Assembly: GCF_002995495.1 (NCBI RefSeq) | Contig: NZ_PVZV01000012.1 | Coordinates: 1-64,000 of the forward strand | Source: Actinocorallia populi | GTDB lineage: Bacteria; Actinomycetota; Actinomycetes; Streptosporangiales; Streptosporangiaceae | Reading direction: 5' to 3' | DNA length: 64,000 bases | In this document: positions 23,452 through 31,570 of the stretch, piece by piece | Layout of the letters: every line of letters starts with the position of its first letter | How positions within the stretch are numbered: the stretch's first letter is position 1 | Position numbers and translations under genes: made by a program | The notes under the pieces: model-generated | Database searches by the model: none | Told to the model about the DNA's origin: nothing | What the model saw: the letters and a program-made list of their open reading frames with translations, nothing else

Positions 23452-23964
23452 ATGAGGCATGTCCTGTATGCGGTGATGTGCGCCGCGCCGCCCGTTCACC
23501 ACGTCCGCCGCCTGGTCAGTGCCGCGCACGCCCGGGACTTCGACGTGTGCGTGATCCTGACGCCGACCGCCGCGGACTGGCTCGCCGACAGCCGTGCGGA
23601 ACTCGAAGAGCTCACCGGACACCCCGTACGGTCCGCCTACAAGCGTCCTGCCGATCCGGACGTGCTTCCCCAGGCCCATGCGGTCCTGGTGGCGCCCGCG
23701 TCGTTCAACACGATCAACAAGTGGGCCGCCGGAATCAGCGACACCCTTGCGCTCGGCCTCATCAACGAAGCGATCGGCCTGGAGATCCCCGTCCTCGCCG
23801 TTCCCCACTCCAAGGGGGCGCTGCAGGCCCACCCGGCCTATCGCCGGAGCCTGGCCGCTCTTGAAGACGCGGGGGTCGAACTCCTGCTCCCGGACGCGGC
23901 CGTCACCTCGCAAACCTTCCCCTGGGAGAGGGCTTTGGATCGTGTCAGCCGACGGTTGCGCTGA
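23452..23964 (+). CDS. HFCD-family flavoprotein
   Basis: 170 residues of the phosphopantothenoylcysteine-decarboxylase-like flavoprotein fold: an N-terminal Rossmann strand (VLYAVMCAAPPVHHVRRLV), the APASFNTINKWAAGISDTLA motif that holds FMN, and PVLAVPHSKGAL. Family members decarboxylate C-terminal or free cysteine thiols (Dfp/CoaC, EpiD/LanD). CoaB is not fused, and the protein is short, so it is not the housekeeping Dfp. XRE-flavoprotein pairs are common in actinobacteria with unknown substrate. A peptide-modifying role is possible but no precursor peptide was found. Confidence 0.85.
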   Translation: MRHVLYAVMCAAPPVHHVRRLVSAAHARDFDVCVILTPTAADWLADSRAELEELTGHPVRSAYKRPADPDVLPQAHAVLVAPASFNTINKWAAGISDTLALGLINEAIGLEIPVLAVPHSKGALQAHPAYRRSLAALEDAGVELLLPDAAVTSQTFPWERALDRVSRRLR

Positions 23965-24559
23965 TCCGTCCCCGCCGAGGCCGACGACGACCCGCGCTGT
24001 GGCGGGATCCGGCCAATCACCGCGATATCAATCACGCTGATGTCCCGGCGGCTCAGCTCGATACGGTCCAAGCGAGCCCAGGCCGACGACGCTGGAGGAC
24101 ACCTGTGGCACTCATGATTCGCGGGCTTCAGCCGACCCCCTCGCGTCCGGTGAGGTCGCCAACGGAGAACCGCTCGCCAAGTCCGTGAACACGCATTGCG
24201 GCAGCCGGGCCGTCTTCGCCTTCACTCTCGTTGGAGAGAACGGCTCCTGCCGTGGCTCGGCGTTGGCGAGCCGCCATCTGTCAGCGGCAGGTGCATCGGG
24301 GAGGCTGACTGCCTGCACTCACCCGGCGGGTGGCCGGCGCGAGGCTCCTGAGCTCCCGTCGGCTTCGGTATCCCGACGGTCCCGACCGGCCGACCCCACC
24401 CGGCCGGCACCCTCGACGCGGACCTTCCCGAAGGGCGAGTGCTCGACAAGCGGCACAGCCGTGTTGTGATCACCTGGCCGCCTGCGACGTAGCCCTCTCC
24501 CGCCTCACCCGAAGCCGATCTCCCACGCCGCCCCGCCCCCACGGAACGGAGTTTCGCCA
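23965..24559. other. 595-bp stretch between flavoprotein and ABC exporter
   Basis: I looked here for a short precursor-peptide gene and found none with a credible ribosome site and peptide-like leader. A frame around 24080-24330 (HDSRASADPLASGEVANGEP, then SVNTHCGSRAVFAFTLVGEN) is protein-like but has no good start. Unresolved. Confidence 0.35.
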
Positions 24560-26497
24560 GTGAGTGCCAAGTCCGATCCTCCCGCCCCCGGTGCCGCCCA
24601 GGAGGCATCCCCGGATCCGCTGTTCGGATCCGGGATCAGATACAACATGGGCTGGGCCCGTCATGAACAGGAGACCGCCGCCGGGTTCCTGCAGATCATG
24701 CGCAAGCTGCCCGAGCTCATCGGCATCTGCCTCAAGCTCTCCTGGCGCGCCGACCCGCGGGCGCTGGTGATCGTCGTCGGCTGCCAGCTCATCGTCGGCG
24801 GGGCGACGGCCTTCGGGCTGCTGGCCACCAACCAGGTCCTACAGCAGCTCCTGGCCGCCGGACCCACTCCCGAGCGGGTCCGCAACGCCCTGCCCGCGCT
24901 GCTGCTCGTGGCGGCCGCAGGCATCAGCGTCGCGCTGATGACGGCCTGGTCCAACGCAGTGTCCGGCCGGCTCAAACCCAAAGTGGAGCGCCTGGCCTAC
25001 TCGGAGCTGCTGGACCGGTCCGCCAAGGTCGAACTCCTGCATTTCCAGCGGGCGGACTTCCACGACCTGATGGAAGCCGCGCAGTTCGGGGCGGGCTGGA
25101 TCGACGTGGTGATCGAGCAGCTCATCAAGACCCTGACCGCGATGATGAGCATCGCCGCCGCCGCGGGGGTGCTGGGGGTGCTGCATCCGCTGCTGCTTCC
25201 GCTGCTGCCTCTGATCGTGCTCCCGCAGGGCTGGGCGATGGTCCGCTCCACCCGCCGCCACAACATCTCCCGCCTCACCTGGCTGACGCACATGCGCCAG
25301 CAGAGCAGCCTCACCTCCCTGCTGACCAGCAAGGCCCCCGCCGAGGAGATCCGCGCGCACGCCGCCGGAGCCTTCCTGCTCGGCCACTACGACCGGCTCG
25401 CCTCCCACTCCGCAGCCGAACAGGCACGGCTCGCCCGCGCCGACGCCGTCGCGGGCCTGCTTGCCAGGGCGCTCAGCGGCCTGACCACCGCAGCGACCTA
25501 CGTCCTGCTCGGCTGGCTCCTGGCCACCGGCCATATGGAACTGGCCGCCGCCGGCACCGCCGTCCTGGCCATCCGGACCGGCACCGGACAGCTCAACAAC
25601 CTGATCAACTCCATCAACTACATGTTCGAGTACGGCCTCTACACCGCCGACTGGCGGGACGCCTGCCGCCAAGCCGAACAGATGGCCATCCCCCTGAGCG
25701 GCACCGGCCTCTCCCACTCCGACGGCCCCGAGGTGATCGAGGCACGGGATCTGCGCTTCGCCTACCCCAACGCCGACAAGCCCGCCCTCAACGGCGTCGA
25801 CCTCACCATCCGCCGCGGCGAGGTCGTCGCCCTCGTCGGCCACAACGGATCAGGCAAGACCACCCTGGCCAAACTCCTCACCGGCCTCTACCTGCCCGAT
25901 TCCGGGACGGTCGCCTGGGACGGCACCGACACGGCCGACATCGACCGGGCCCAGCTCTTCTCCCAGGTGGCACTGCTGTCCCAGGGCTTCGAGAGGTGGC
26001 CGTTCACCCTGCGCGCCAACGTCGCCGTCGGCCGCCACGAGACCGAACCCACCAGCGAAGCCCTCGCCCGCGCCGCCGCAGCCTCAGGAGCAGGCGAGCT
26101 CATCACCTCGCTGAAGGACGGCTGGAACACGCTGCTGGCACCGGAATACCAGGGAGGCGTCGATTTGTCCGGCGGGCAGTGGCAGCGCATCGCGCTCACC
26201 CGCGCCTACTTCCGCGACGCACCCGTGCTGGTGCTGGACGAACCCACCGCCGCACTGGACCCCCGGGCCGAAGCCGAGACCTTCGCGGGCGTACGGGCAA
26301 TCGCCGGTGGCCGCACCGTTCTGCTCATCACCCACCGCCTCAACTCCGTCCAGCACGCCGATCGGATCTTCGTCCTTCAGGACGGAGCCGTCACCGAGAG
26401 CGGCACCCACTCCGAACTCCTCACCCTGGGCGGGGAGTACGCGGAACTGTGGACACTGCAGGCAAGCCAGTACAGCGCGGACGCCGCCGTCTCCTGA
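24560..26497 (+). CDS. ABC transporter, fused permease-ATPase (exporter type)
   Basis: 645 residues from GTG. An N-terminal ~60-residue cytoplasmic extension (RYNMGWARHEQETAAG) precedes a six-helix ABC exporter domain (about 70-370) and a nucleotide-binding domain with Walker A GHNGSGKTT, Q-loop LLSQGF, signature LSGGQWQRIAL, Walker B VLVLDEPTAAL and H-loop THRL. It is a half-transporter, probably a homodimer. The spacing LDLSGGQWQRIALTRAYFRD and the extension resemble NovA-type exporters of natural-product clusters. Substrate unknown. A terminator follows directly. Confidence 0.92.
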   Translation: MSAKSDPPAPGAAQEASPDPLFGSGIRYNMGWARHEQETAAGFLQIMRKLPELIGICLKLSWRADPRALVIVVGCQLIVGGATAFGLLATNQVLQQLLAAGPTPERVRNALPALLLVAAAGISVALMTAWSNAVSGRLKPKVERLAYSELLDRSAKVELLHFQRADFHDLMEAAQFGAGWIDVVIEQLIKTLTAMMSIAAAAGVLGVLHPLLLPLLPLIVLPQGWAMVRSTRRHNISRLTWLTHMRQQSSLTSLLTSKAPAEEIRAHAAGAFLLGHYDRLASHSAAEQARLARADAVAGLLARALSGLTTAATYVLLGWLLATGHMELAAAGTAVLAIRTGTGQLNNLINSINYMFEYGLYTADWRDACRQAEQMAIPLSGTGLSHSDGPEVIEARDLRFAYPNADKPALNGVDLTIRRGEVVALVGHNGSGKTTLAKLLTGLYLPDSGTVAWDGTDTADIDRAQLFSQVALLSQGFERWPFTLRANVAVGRHETEPTSEALARAAAASGAGELITSLKDGWNTLLAPEYQGGVDLSGGQWQRIALTRAYFRDAPVLVLDEPTAALDPRAEAETFAGVRAIAGGRTVLLITHRLNSVQHADRIFVLQDGAVTESGTHSELLTLGGEYAELWTLQASQYSADAAVS

Positions 26498-26513
26498 CCC
26501 GGCTCCTGCATTG

Positions 26514-26542
26514 CGGCCCCGCTCAGGAAAGGAGCGGGGCCG
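26514..26542 (+). terminator. hairpin terminator after the ABC exporter
   Basis: CGGCCCCGCTC, 7-nt loop, GAGCGGGGCCG, 17 bp after the stop. Confidence 0.75.
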
Positions 26543-27153
26543 ACGAGTGCCTGCGAAAGGCCGCTTCTGCGCAGAAACGACTTCGTGCTGCGCCATGAAC
26601 CCATCCGGCACGAGACGATGCCGGTTCTCGCTAACGTGAGCAAGCGCATTCCGGCGATCTCCAAGCCGATGCGACAGCGGCAGCGAGGAGAGGCCACCGT
26701 CATCGGCCTCCCGGCGCGGATGCCGATCAAGCCTTGTCCGACCCGGACCGGCGCCGACATCCCACTCCCACCAGCGACGGAATTCGCCATCATGGCGAGG
26801 CCGACGAAGAGACCGAGCAGAGTCCCAGCCAGAGCAGCACACGAGCGAACATCAGCGCCTCCGAAAAGATCAAGCGAGGCGGCCTACCGCCCGTCGGCGT
26901 CCATCCCCGAAAAGCCTCGGCCGGTCGCAGACACTGACGTGAAGAGGCCCTGCCACGCGACAAGCCCTCCACTGGATAGTCCTTGGTCAATTGCCTGACG
27001 GCTGGGAACACTCCCGGGAACGGAGAGCCGTCCCCGGGGTTGCTTCAGTCGCGGTAGCACCAGCCCGGGGCGGTGCATCGGTCCTTCGGCGGGGGCTCGG
27101 GCAGGCTCACGGCGACCGGAACGAAACAGCACGCCACTTCGAGAGTCGTCGGG
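26543..27153. other. gene-poor stretch, one possible broken gene
   Basis: Apart from the small frame at 26680-26852, no supported gene or RNA. Confidence 0.4.
26680..26852 (-). pseudogene. possible frameshifted small membrane protein
   Basis: On the minus strand GGAGG sits 5 bp before an ATG that reads MFARVLLWLG and then shifts out of frame. Restoring one base in the GGGACTC run would continue as TLLGLFVGLAMMANSVAGG and on to VGQGLIGIRAGRP, a plausible one-helix membrane protein. It could be a real frameshift, a sequence error or chance. Confidence 0.3.
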
Positions 27154-28503
27154 TCAGGGCTGCCACAGCTGCACGCGGCCGCCGGTGCCGGCGACCGCCA
27201 GGCGGTTCCCGTCCGGGCTGAACGCCACGTCGAGCAGGAGTCCGAAGCCCACATCGGCCGGGTCCGCGACGGGCGATCCGGTCGCCGTGTCCCAGAGGCT
27301 CAGGTACCCGTTGATGCCGGTGACCGCAAGCGTCCTCCCGCCGGGGCTGAAGGCCAGCGCGCTGGGGCCGTCGGACTCGAGGGAGCGCAGCTCGCGGCCG
27401 TCGGGGACGTTCAGGATCCGGACCTTGTCCGCACCGGGCAAGGCCAGCGTCCGCCCGTCCGGGCCGAACGCGACGGACATGGACAGGACGCCGGTGTCGA
27501 GCCGCAGGAGGTCGCGCCGGGAGGCGGTGTCCACCAGCCGGAACAGTTCACCGCCCGCGATCGCCAGAACCGAGCCGTCCGGGCTGAACCGCACCTCGGA
27601 GGGGGATTTCATGGCGTCGAGGGGATCGCCGCTCAGCCCGCCGGCAACGGCATCCCAAAGCCACAGCTTGCCGTCCAGGCCCGTGGCCGCCAGGAGTCCG
27701 CCGTCCGGGGCGAACGCGACGGACCTCACGGACGAGTCGGCTCCGGGAAGCGGTCTCGCGCTCGGGCCGTTCAGGGGCTCGTCGAAGACGACGACACCGG
27801 CGGCCGTCCCCACGGCCAGCGCCTGCCCGTCCGGGCTGAACGCGACGGCGTCGACGCGCTCGTCCATACGCAGAGGATCGCCCTTCGGCCTGCCCGTGGC
27901 GACGTCCCACAGGATCACGCTGCGATCGAGGCTTCCGGTGGCCAGCATCCGCCCGTCCGGGCTGAAGGACACGCCGGTGACGGCATCGCGGTGCCCGGTC
28001 AGGGGCGCGCCGACCTTCACCGGAGTCCGCGACCACTGCGACGGCGGGGGCGTGCCCGACGCCTTCGTCGGACCGTCACCGGCGCTCTCGCGGGTGCATC
28101 GGCCGGGTCCCGGCGCCCACTGCACGATGCCCGCCACCAACTCCAACGCATAGGCACGGCAATGGCCGCGCGGGTTGGCCGCGACGCGCAGGAGGAACGG
28201 CACGGCCAGCGCCGCCACCGAACAGGCGCCGTTGGCCAGCTCCCCGTTCACGCCGCGCAGCGCCTGGTGCACCATTTCGGCGTCGTCGGAGCGCAGGCGC
28301 GCCACATCGTCCCGGGTCTCGGGGCCGCGGGGGAAGCGGTCCCACGGGAGATGGTCGTAGTCGAAAGCGTCCTTGGTCTCCTGGGAGATCGACGCCATCA
28401 CGGCGCGGACGTCAAGCGGGCCGCCCGCGTGCGCCTCCAGGTCTCCGTCCATGAACGCCTGCGCGATCGCCTGATAGGCCGGATCGTTCTCCCACCGCAC
28501 CAT
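27154..28503 (-). CDS. WD40 beta-propeller protein with N-terminal helical domain
   Basis: About 449 residues from the ATG preceded by GAGAGGGG (an in-frame start lies 15 bases earlier). Residues ~1-130 form a helical domain (QAFMDGDLEAHAGGPLDVRA, HRCRAYALELVAG-like) of the kind found in SUKH/HEAT-like actinobacterial proteins. From ~165 on there are about seven WD repeats, each with an FSPDG turn (VSFSPDGRMLATGSLDRSVI is the clearest), enough for one seven-bladed propeller. No kinase, NACHT or protease domain is attached, unusual for bacterial WD40 proteins. Function unknown; probably a binding scaffold. Confidence 0.85.
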   Translation of the reverse strand: MVRWENDPAYQAIAQAFMDGDLEAHAGGPLDVRAVMASISQETKDAFDYDHLPWDRFPRGPETRDDVARLRSDDAEMVHQALRGVNGELANGACSVAALAVPFLLRVAANPRGHCRAYALELVAGIVQWAPGPGRCTRESAGDGPTKASGTPPPSQWSRTPVKVGAPLTGHRDAVTGVSFSPDGRMLATGSLDRSVILWDVATGRPKGDPLRMDERVDAVAFSPDGQALAVGTAAGVVVFDEPLNGPSARPLPGADSSVRSVAFAPDGGLLAATGLDGKLWLWDAVAGGLSGDPLDAMKSPSEVRFSPDGSVLAIAGGELFRLVDTASRRDLLRLDTGVLSMSVAFGPDGRTLALPGADKVRILNVPDGRELRSLESDGPSALAFSPGGRTLAVTGINGYLSLWDTATGSPVADPADVGFGLLLDVAFSPDGNRLAVAGTGGRVQLWQP

Positions 28504-28557
28504 CCGTGCCCCTCTCAAAACCAGAGCGAGCCGGCCCGCGGTCCGCCATCAGAACAG

Positions 28558-28602
28558 TCAGCCACGATAAGAGGCACTCGCCGGGCCTCCTATCGTGGCT
28601 GA
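28558..28602. terminator. long hairpin between methyltransferase and WD40 gene
   Basis: 12-bp perfect arms (TCAGCCACGATA and its complement) extended inward by AGAGGC/GCCTCC with one mismatch. It lies downstream of the minus-strand methyltransferase and 55 bp upstream of the WD40 start, so it probably separates the two transcripts. Confidence 0.65.
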
Positions 28603-28799
28603 TCGTTCGGCTGCTGCTCATGCCGGTTCACCGTGACGAGCTCGAGCGGCCCGCCCGCAATGTTCACGGTCGCCGTCGGCCTCCAGGCCCACCGGGTTCC
28701 GGCTGGACTGAAATCGAGAGCCAGTATGCGATCTTGAAGGCCTGCGAACGTCGACGAGCCGGGGCGGGCTCCGCGATCACGGGGATCGTCCCGGCGGCG

Positions 28800-29585
28800 T
28801 CAGACCGGGCGGCGGGCCAGCCAGACCGACCGGGCCGCGCGGACGGTGAGGTCGGTGCGCTCGGGGATCGCGGCGGTGATCTCGTCGAGCGCGGCCAGGT
28901 CCTCGGGGCTGAGGGCACCGGCCAGGCCGTGCCGGGCGCGTTGCAGCGAGATCTGCGCGTACCGGGCGGCGGCGGGCGGCAGCGGCGGCCGCAGGTCGAT
29001 GTCGAAGTGGCGTTCCGCCTCGACGGTGAAGCCCGTTTTCGCCAGAAGCGTGCCCCAGTCCTCGTGCATGTGCAGGCCGGCCTCGGCGCGGTGTGCGGCG
29101 AGCGCGGCGTGGCAGCGCTCCTCCAGCGCGGCTCCGGCCGGGTCGGGCAGGAAGCGCGGGAACGAGTCGAGTTCGGTGATCGCGAACAGGCCGCCCGGCC
29201 GGAGCGTCTCGCGCACCCGGGCCACGATCTGCCCGGGGTCGGCCATGTGGTGCATCGAGGCGGACGCCCACACCAGGTCGGCCGGGTCGAGCTCGGGCCA
29301 GGCGTGGTCGAGGTCGGCCCGGACGGTGCGGATCCGGTCGGCGACGCCGCGCTCGGCGGCCCGGCTCCGCAGGTGCTCGAGCAGCGTCTCGTCCACGTCC
29401 ACCGCGGTGATCCGGGCGTCCGGCAGCTGCCCAGCCAGCGCGAGGCTGCCGGTGCCGGTGCCCGCGCCGATGTCGACGACGTGGGGCCGGCCGGGGGTCA
29501 GCGAGCCGACCCAGCTGATGACTTCGCGGTGGTATTCGTGCAGGACCTCGGCGTCGAGGTCGAGCATCTCGGTCAGATGTGCCAT
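28800..29585 (-). CDS. class I SAM-dependent methyltransferase
   Basis: 261 residues with motif I VVDIGAGTGTGSLALA, the acidic motif II ITAVDVDETLLEHL, a WASASMHHMADPGQI motif IV region and LRPGGLFAITELD. The acceptor is not predictable; the fold resembles small-molecule (UbiE/Coq5-like) methyltransferases. It diverges from the XRE-cupin regulator with 47 bp between starts, and the palindrome over the regulator start plus a half-site CTTGCG at ~29605 suggest that this regulator controls the methyltransferase. Confidence 0.88.
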   Translation of the reverse strand: MAHLTEMLDLDAEVLHEYHREVISWVGSLTPGRPHVVDIGAGTGTGSLALAGQLPDARITAVDVDETLLEHLRSRAAERGVADRIRTVRADLDHAWPELDPADLVWASASMHHMADPGQIVARVRETLRPGGLFAITELDSFPRFLPDPAGAALEERCHAALAAHRAEAGLHMHEDWGTLLAKTGFTVEAERHFDIDLRPPLPPAAARYAQISLQRARHGLAGALSPEDLAALDEITAAIPERTDLTVRAARSVWLARRPV

Positions 29586-29625
29586 GCCCCGACCCTACCC
29601 GCGGCTTGCGCCACTGGCATACCAT

Positions 29626-29642
29626 CTTGCGTATGACGCAAG
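29626..29642. promoter_or_regulatory. palindrome CTTGCGT-ATG-ACGCAAG spanning the XRE-cupin start codon
   Basis: Perfect 7-bp arms with the ATG start codon as the spacer. An extra CTTGCG half-site occurs about 21 bp upstream, near the divergent methyltransferase start. Likely an autoregulatory operator. Confidence 0.6.
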
Positions 29643-30202
29643 ACAGTGAGTTGGACACCCTGGTCCGGCAACGCCTGCGCGGCCTGCGGCTGGCCCGCGG
29701 CTGGTCGCTCGACGAACTGGCGGCCCGCAGCTACCTGAGCCCGTCCACGCTCAGCCGGATCGAGACCGGCCACCGGCGGATCGCCCTCGACCAGCTCGCG
29801 CCGCTGGCCCGGGCGCTGGGCACCACGCTCGACCAGCTGGTCGAGTCGGGCTCCGACGACGACGTGGTGATCCGGCCGCACCGCGACGAGGAGCGCGGCA
29901 CCACCACCTGGCTGCTGACCCGGGAGGGCGCGGCGCACGGCGTGACGGTCGCCAAGATCAGGGTCACCCGGCCGGTGCCGGACGAGCTGCGGGTGCACCC
30001 CGGCCGGGACTGGTTCACCGTGCTGTCCGGGACCGTGGTGCTGCGGCTCGGCGAGCGCACGATCCTGGTCGAGGCCGGCGAGGCCGCGGAGTTCTCCACG
30101 ATGGTGCCGCACGCGTTCGGCGCGCACGGCGAGGCCGCCGAGATCCTGTGCATCCTCGACCACGACGGCGAACGCACCCACCTGGGGCCCTCCTCCGGCT
30201 GA
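29633..30202 (+). CDS. XRE-family regulator with C-terminal cupin domain
   Basis: 189 residues. HTH at about 10-65 (RLRGLRLARGWSLDELAARS, LSPSTLSRIETGHRRIALDQL), then a cupin barrel (ELRVHPGRDWFTVLSGTVVL, LVEAGEAAEFSTMVPHAFGA) able to bind a small ligand. The start was placed at the ATG inside the CTTGCGT/ACGCAAG palindrome because the HTH begins just after it; no ribosome site precedes it, so the mRNA may be leaderless. HTH-cupin regulators sense metabolites. The divergent methyltransferase is the probable target. Confidence 0.88.
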   Translation: MTQDSELDTLVRQRLRGLRLARGWSLDELAARSYLSPSTLSRIETGHRRIALDQLAPLARALGTTLDQLVESGSDDDVVIRPHRDEERGTTTWLLTREGAAHGVTVAKIRVTRPVPDELRVHPGRDWFTVLSGTVVLRLGERTILVEAGEAAEFSTMVPHAFGAHGEAAEILCILDHDGERTHLGPSSG

Positions 30203-30305
30203 CGGACGACCCAGCAGACCTGTCCGCCACACGTCGAGAACCCGACGCCTGAGCATGGAGAAGCCACGTCGTCAGGCAGAACCGGCTCACCGGGAGCTCG
30301 CACTC

Positions 30306-30337
30306 AGACCACCCAAAAGCCACGTAAGGCGCGGTCT
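30306..30337 (-). repeat. hairpin repeat, copy 3
   Basis: Read on the minus strand it begins AGACCGCGCCTTACGTGGC and ends TTTTGGGTGGTCT, closely matching copies at 1387 and 21841. It lies 47 bp downstream of the minus-strand gene ending at 30385 and 103 bp after the convergent XRE-cupin gene. Confidence 0.7.
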
Positions 30338-30384
30338 TGGAATCAAGGACTCGGATCGACGCATCAGGGGCGAAGAGGGGACAC

Positions 30385-31029
30385 CTAGGCCAGGCGGATG
30401 CTGCTCTGGCCGCCCGGCCTGTGGTCGCGGATGACGACGTAGCCGGGTCCGTCCGCTGCGGTGCAGTCCGGGCCGTGGGCGTCGATGGTGCCGAGGTCTG
30501 CGGGAAAGGCGGCGCTGGACGGGAGGTTGCGGCCGTCGATGGTGAAAGTGATGGAAGTCCCGCTTCTGGCCTGCGGATCGAAGCTCTGCACGGTGCCGAG
30601 GGGGCGAAGGCCGGCGAGTTCTTGGCTGAAGCCTCGGCCGTCGCTCCACATTTCGACGGTCGTCGTCGTGCAGAGCGTCGCGATCGCCGCCAGGAGCCAC
30701 CACTCGGGGCCGAGAAGGGAGTCGAAGTAGCCGCGGGAAGGGGAGTCTGGCCAAACGTGCTGCTGGCTGATGGTCATGTTGAAGCAGAGGTCGCCGAGGA
30801 CGGCGATCTCTGCGGCCAGCGAGTGATCTTCTGCGACTCGCGCAGCCGGGTGTAGTGCGTGCCGAGCCGCGGCCGACAGCAGCAAGGCCGGCAGCCTGGG
30901 GTTTTCCAGTCCTCCACCGAAGTACATGCCGGGGCATTTCAGGACGGAGGCGTCGAACTCGAGCACGGTGATATCGGCCGCGCTGTACCTCTGCGCTTCT
31001 GAGGGGCCGGGCAGGTGATCAGAGGTCAC
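30385..31029 (-). CDS. GyrB-like (GHKL-type) protein lacking ATP-site motifs
   Basis: 214 residues from GTG, overlapping the upstream gene by 11 bp. It opens ITVLEFDASVLKCPGMYFGG, clearly patterned on the GyrB/ParE start (LEAVRKRPGMYIG), and EWWLLAAIATLCTTTTVEMW plus GTSITFTIDGRNL follow the later part of the GHKL fold. The catalytic N-box (ExxxNxxDA in GyrB) is replaced by LLLSAAARHALHP without the Glu or Asn, and the DDGRGIP motif is absent. It should therefore not bind or hydrolyse ATP as GyrB does. Function unknown; it heads no known pathway but is in a three-gene operon with two other unknowns. Confidence 0.65.
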   Translation of the reverse strand: MTSDHLPGPSEAQRYSAADITVLEFDASVLKCPGMYFGGGLENPRLPALLLSAAARHALHPAARVAEDHSLAAEIAVLGDLCFNMTISQQHVWPDSPSRGYFDSLLGPEWWLLAAIATLCTTTTVEMWSDGRGFSQELAGLRPLGTVQSFDPQARSGTSITFTIDGRNLPSSAAFPADLGTIDAHGPDCTAADGPGYVVIRDHRPGGQSSIRLA

Positions 31030-31570
31030 GGTCGTCCTTGCGGGCGCGGTGCCAGGCCGCCTCGAATTCTTCCCTGCTGATCTCCAGGTCCTTCAGCTCT
31101 GGGTCGAAGAGGTCCACGACGGGCGGGTTGAACGGCCAATCGTCTGGACCGCTCTTGAGGACGTCTCCGTTCTCGGTCAGCTCCACCTGCCTCAGCCGGC
31201 GTCCGTCGGACCCGATCTCCATCAGGTAGTCGGCCGGGTCGACTCCGTCGTCTCCGTCCCAGCGGCGCCGAAGGTAGACGACGGTTCGATCGGCCAGCGC
31301 CCCGAAACCGGGCAGATGCCGGTGCGCTTGCCGCTTTGCACGCAGGTCGTCCAAGCCCGCAGGCATCGTCGGCGCATCGACATCGGATTCTTCCAGGTTC
31401 CATCCCGCAGCCCGCCCGATCACTTCCGGGGCTTCGATCACCTCGACTTCCGCGAACGTCTCCAGCACTTCGCGGGCCGAACGTGCGCGGACCCACCACC
31501 ACGAACCGCCCATGCCGTAGTCATGCAAGATCAGGAACCGCTGCTTCGCCGTATCCTCTTCACCGATCAC
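31019..31570 (-). CDS. hypothetical 183-aa protein
   Basis: Starts at GTG with AAGGAGAGGG immediately upstream; overlaps both neighbours (11 bp each side). It begins GEEDTAKQRFLILHDYGMGG then SWWWVRARSAREVLETFAEV, an alpha/beta-looking domain, followed by VYLRRRWDGDDGVDPADYLM and a charged tail (EEFEAAWHRARKDDRDL). Family not recognised. The short overlaps make co-function with the GyrB-like and DUF6193 proteins likely. Confidence 0.7.
   Translation of the reverse strand: MIGEEDTAKQRFLILHDYGMGGSWWWVRARSAREVLETFAEVEVIEAPEVIGRAAGWNLEESDVDAPTMPAGLDDLRAKRQAHRHLPGFGALADRTVVYLRRRWDGDDGVDPADYLMEIGSDGRRLRQVELTENGDVLKSGPDDWPFNPPVVDLFDPELKDLEISREEFEAAWHRARKDDRDL

Noticed and set aside
23965-24559. RiPP precursor gene between flavoprotein and ABC exporter
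   Set aside because: No short frame combines a ribosome site with a leader/core pattern; the best frames have no start.
30306-30337. Copy 3 hairpin as terminator of the XRE-cupin gene only
   Set aside because: It lies 103 bp after that stop and its orientation matches the convergent minus-strand gene instead.
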